64,000 nucleotides of DNA, taken from contig NC_057861.1 in NCBI RefSeq assembly GCF_019393635.1, positions 307,961,968-308,025,967 on the forward strand. The letters run 5' to 3'. The position numbers and the translations under genes are program-made. Shown in pieces: positions 61,510 to 64,000 of this stretch (position 1 is its first letter; each line of letters starts with the position of its first letter). This DNA is from Dromiciops gliroides (lineage: Eukaryota; Chordata; Mammalia; Microbiotheria; Microbiotheriidae). A model generated the notes under the pieces. The model did not search any database, had not been told where the DNA came from, and saw only the letters and a program-made list of their open reading frames with translations.

Positions 61510-61740
61510 GAAATATATATATATATATAATATATATGTATATACATATATATACACACACATATATACACACACACACAGACACACACACACATATATA
61601 CAGACACACAGATGGCATGGCTATCAAGAACCCTGGGCCACCGCCATGTCATGATGTGGCATTCAGAAAGGGACTTTATTGGCAATAATCTGCGCGCGTG
61701 CGCGCACGCACACACACATACACACACATACACACAAACA
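61510..61740 (+). repeat. TA/CA/CG alternating repeat cluster
   Basis: TA and CA runs at 61515-61605, then a separate run at 61691-61736 that includes CG steps. Confidence 0.9.
61691..61736. other. Perfect alternating pyrimidine-purine run (Z-DNA candidate)
   Basis: tgcgcgcgtgcgcgcacgca passes into ca repeats: 46 bases without a break in alternation, with seven CG dinucleotides. Confidence 0.85.
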
Positions 61741-62251
61741 AAAACTCTGTGACATAAAGTAGAATATAAACATAAGTATTTCCCCCCAAAAAAGAGATTG
61801 CTAAAAGACATTTAAGAATCATAATTGATTTGACTTTTTGTTAGGTCTGGGGAATTTCTGAGTGGTGCATGAAATTGTGAAATGATTTTTAAAAGTCACT
61901 GAACTTTTTTTTTCAGAACTACAAACTTGGACTTTGTCCTTTTAAATTAAATGTAGAAAAATGAAAGGCATGATTTTTACTATATTCATTAAAGTATAGA
62001 TGACCAGTTAAATGTATTAAGAACTATTTTTCCTTTACCTGTATTTCATTCTTTGTTTTCTTATTTGTATGCTTGATGTCAGCATTACCTGTTTTGTGTT
62101 CATTCAGTAGAATTTGATTTCCTTTATCTTTTTTTTCCCTTCCCAGCTTTATCAGGAAAAAAGGTTTTATAATTTCAATTGTTTTGAATGAATAGAAGAA
62201 AATTCTTGGACAGGTGGGAAGGGATAGTTTTATTCAAAAACAAGGGAAAGA
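61741..62251 (+). other. Unassigned intronic sequence
   Basis: Nothing recognised. Confidence 0.4.
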
Positions 62252-62426
62252 GGGGCAGCTATAGGGTGCAGTGGATAGAGCACCGGCCCTGGATTCAGGA
62301 GGACCTGAGTTCAAATTTGGCCTCAGACACTTAACACTTACTAGCTGTGTGACCTTAGGCAAGTCACTTAACCCCAATTGCCTCACCAAAAAACCAACCA
62401 ACCAACCAAACAAACAAACAAAAAAA
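62252..62426 (+). mobile_element. WSINE1-like CORE-SINE
   Basis: Full copy with a (CCAA/CAAA)n tail. aaaaacaagggaaag before and after is the target duplication. Confidence 0.94.
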
Positions 62427-62579
62427 ACAAGGGAAAGAAAGTGACCAGATGTGGGGGGGGAGGGGGTGATGTGTGTGGAAGAGACCAAATGGTAAAGAAA
62501 AAAGGCTGAAGGAAGATTTACTCGATAGGGATAGAGAAAAAGGATACATGGGAGGTAATGGTGGAGGGAAGAGATTTTT

Positions 62580-63050
62580 TTTTAATTATAAAAGTATTTT
62601 ATTATTTTCCAGTTACATGTAGAGATAGTTTTCAACATCTGTTTTTATAAGATTTCTAGTTTCAAATTTTTCTCCCCTCCCCTCTCTCCCCCCTTCCCCC
62701 CTTCCTCAAGACAGCAAGTAATCTGATATAGGTTATATATGTATAAAAACATTAAACATATTTCTGCATTAGTCATGTTATAAGAGAATCAGAGCAAAAA
62801 GGAAAAACCTCAAAAAAGAAAAACAGCAGCACTAAAAACAAAAGAAATAATATGGTTCAATTTGCATCCATGTTCCACAGTTCTTTTTTTTTCTTCTGGA
62901 TCTGGAGAGCATTTTCTGTCATGAGGCCTTTGGAACTATCTTGGACCATTGTGTTGCTGAGAAGAATCAAGTCTATCACAGTTGATCAACACATCATGTT
63001 GATAATACTGTATATAATATTCTTCTGGAGGGAAGAGATTAATGAGACGT
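62580..63050 (-). mobile_element. L1 3' UTR, antisense
   Basis: 62847-63000 is the reverse complement, with substitutions, of the sense L1 end at 12740-12870. 62690-62790 also matches 6180-6290 (aatttgatataggtt../..tctgatataggtt.., ..cattagtcatgtt..). Confidence 0.8.
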
Positions 63051-64000
63051 CTTGATATTCAAGACAAACTATTAGACTTTTACATGAATAATATATGGTA
63101 CCAGTGGAGGGTTTTTGAGGGGGTCAGAACAATATGCAAGAAAGATTTTTTTTTCCTTATTGAGCCAGTTTGATAAGAATCAAAGAGGTATATTTGAAGA
63201 TTTCAAGGGGAGAAACCCTTTCTTCATAGCTGACCATGATGCCCATGTAGCTGAGAGTAAATTGTTTATAGACTCTGAAGCCTTAAGCTTTTAAATTTTA
63301 ATTATGTTTTATGAAAAATTTAATGTATGTGACATTTTACCCCACATGTAAAAGGGCAAATTCCTGACACTACAAAATCTGATCAGAGTAGAGTGCATTG
63401 AATGTGAATCATCCAGTCTGATTAAACTAACCAGTATTGGTAATATACTACCACAGAGTCAGGTCTTCTACCAAATAGTAAAAATGGGAATCTCTCGGTG
63501 AGATCAAGGTTACATAATTCAGGAACTAGAAATGTGAAAACGAGTCCATAGAGCATAAGGTAGATTTCATATGTCATCAGACACCTTAATCAATCTGAGA
63601 AAAAAAATCAAAATATTGTTTTTAGGTAACATTTGATATGATAGTTTTGAGACAGGATTAAGCCATTTAATTCATTCTCTTCTGTGGTATTCACTTACTT
63701 TCTTCTTTACATTGGTAGTAATACAGACCATAAAAGAATGGTTCATATTATGTGACTCAGGGATTAGAATTTGACCTATAGAAATTTGATATATAGAGGC
63801 CAATCACTGTCTGATTTATAGGAGGCAGCAGGTGATATAAAATTAAAACTCCAATTAGTCGTAGGCTTAATGTTGGCTAATTTAAGTGAATAAACATTAG
63901 TATTTGCAATTGGAATCCAAAAGTACTATCCAAATTAGTTTGAGCCCTGTTAACAAAGTGAAGAATTGCCTGACTTGATAATCAGACTGCAGATCTTGGC
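63051..64000 (+). other. Unassigned intronic sequence to the window end
   Basis: AT-rich, nothing recognised; no TCF4 exon seen. Confidence 0.4.

Noticed and set aside
61473..61811. 112-codon Cys/Val-rich minus-strand frame
   Set aside because: Translation of CA/TA/CG repeats.
26205..64000. Search for the next TCF4 exon (rest of Asn, then Val-Glu-Asp-Arg)
   Set aside because: No matching exon with acceptor found by eye; the human intron is also very long, so it is probably outside the window.

Overview
This is vertebrate genomic DNA from a marsupial, most likely an Australian-radiation (australidelphian) species. It holds the 5' part of one protein-coding gene, TCF4 (E2-2/ITF2, a class I bHLH 'E protein'), on the + strand. 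The gene call rests on two coding exons that encode the E-protein N-terminus ([20 protein letters not shown]..., then [20 protein letters not shown]...), each with a proper acceptor, donor and reading phase. The marsupial call rests on many copies of a roughly 150-bp tRNA-type CORE-SINE resembling WSINE1, plus MAR1-like SINEs and marsupial-type L1. The species cannot be read from the sequence.

Layout. 1-20 kb is upstream, repeat-dominated DNA: antisense L1 5' relics, RTE-like LINE relics, a solo LTR with perfect target duplication, a WSINE1-like cluster (3.8-6.1 kb), an antisense L1/HAL1-like element split by one SINE and two LTRs (6.1-11.3 kb), a sense L1 3' end, a CR1/L3 relic (14.3-15.2 kb) and a long antisense L2 (18.05-19.2 kb). 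20.5-23.5 kb is a GC- and purine-rich, CpG-bearing block with a TATA-like box, a YY1-like site, GAT repeats and a GGA/GGT tract. It is inferred to be the promoter and untranslated first exon of the TCF4-B transcript. The first coding exon is 24303-24394 and the second 26132-26204. Between them, at 25180-25266, an interrupted CTG repeat sits in flanks that match my recollection of the human CTG18.1 locus, the repeat expanded in Fuchs endothelial corneal dystrophy. From 26205 to the end is the next large TCF4 intron, whose downstream exon was not found. It holds scattered MIR, L2, MAR1 and WSINE1-like copies, microsatellites and long stretches with no recognisable transposon.

There is no second protein gene, no CRISPR array and no operon. 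The open reading frames over 60 codons are translated microsatellites, antisense transposon sequence or chance. No new biological system was found. The most useful observations are the marsupial CTG18.1 orthologue, the roughly 10-kb transposon-poor island around the first exons, a 120-bp hairpin at 35861-35980, and the layered insertions at 6-11 kb.
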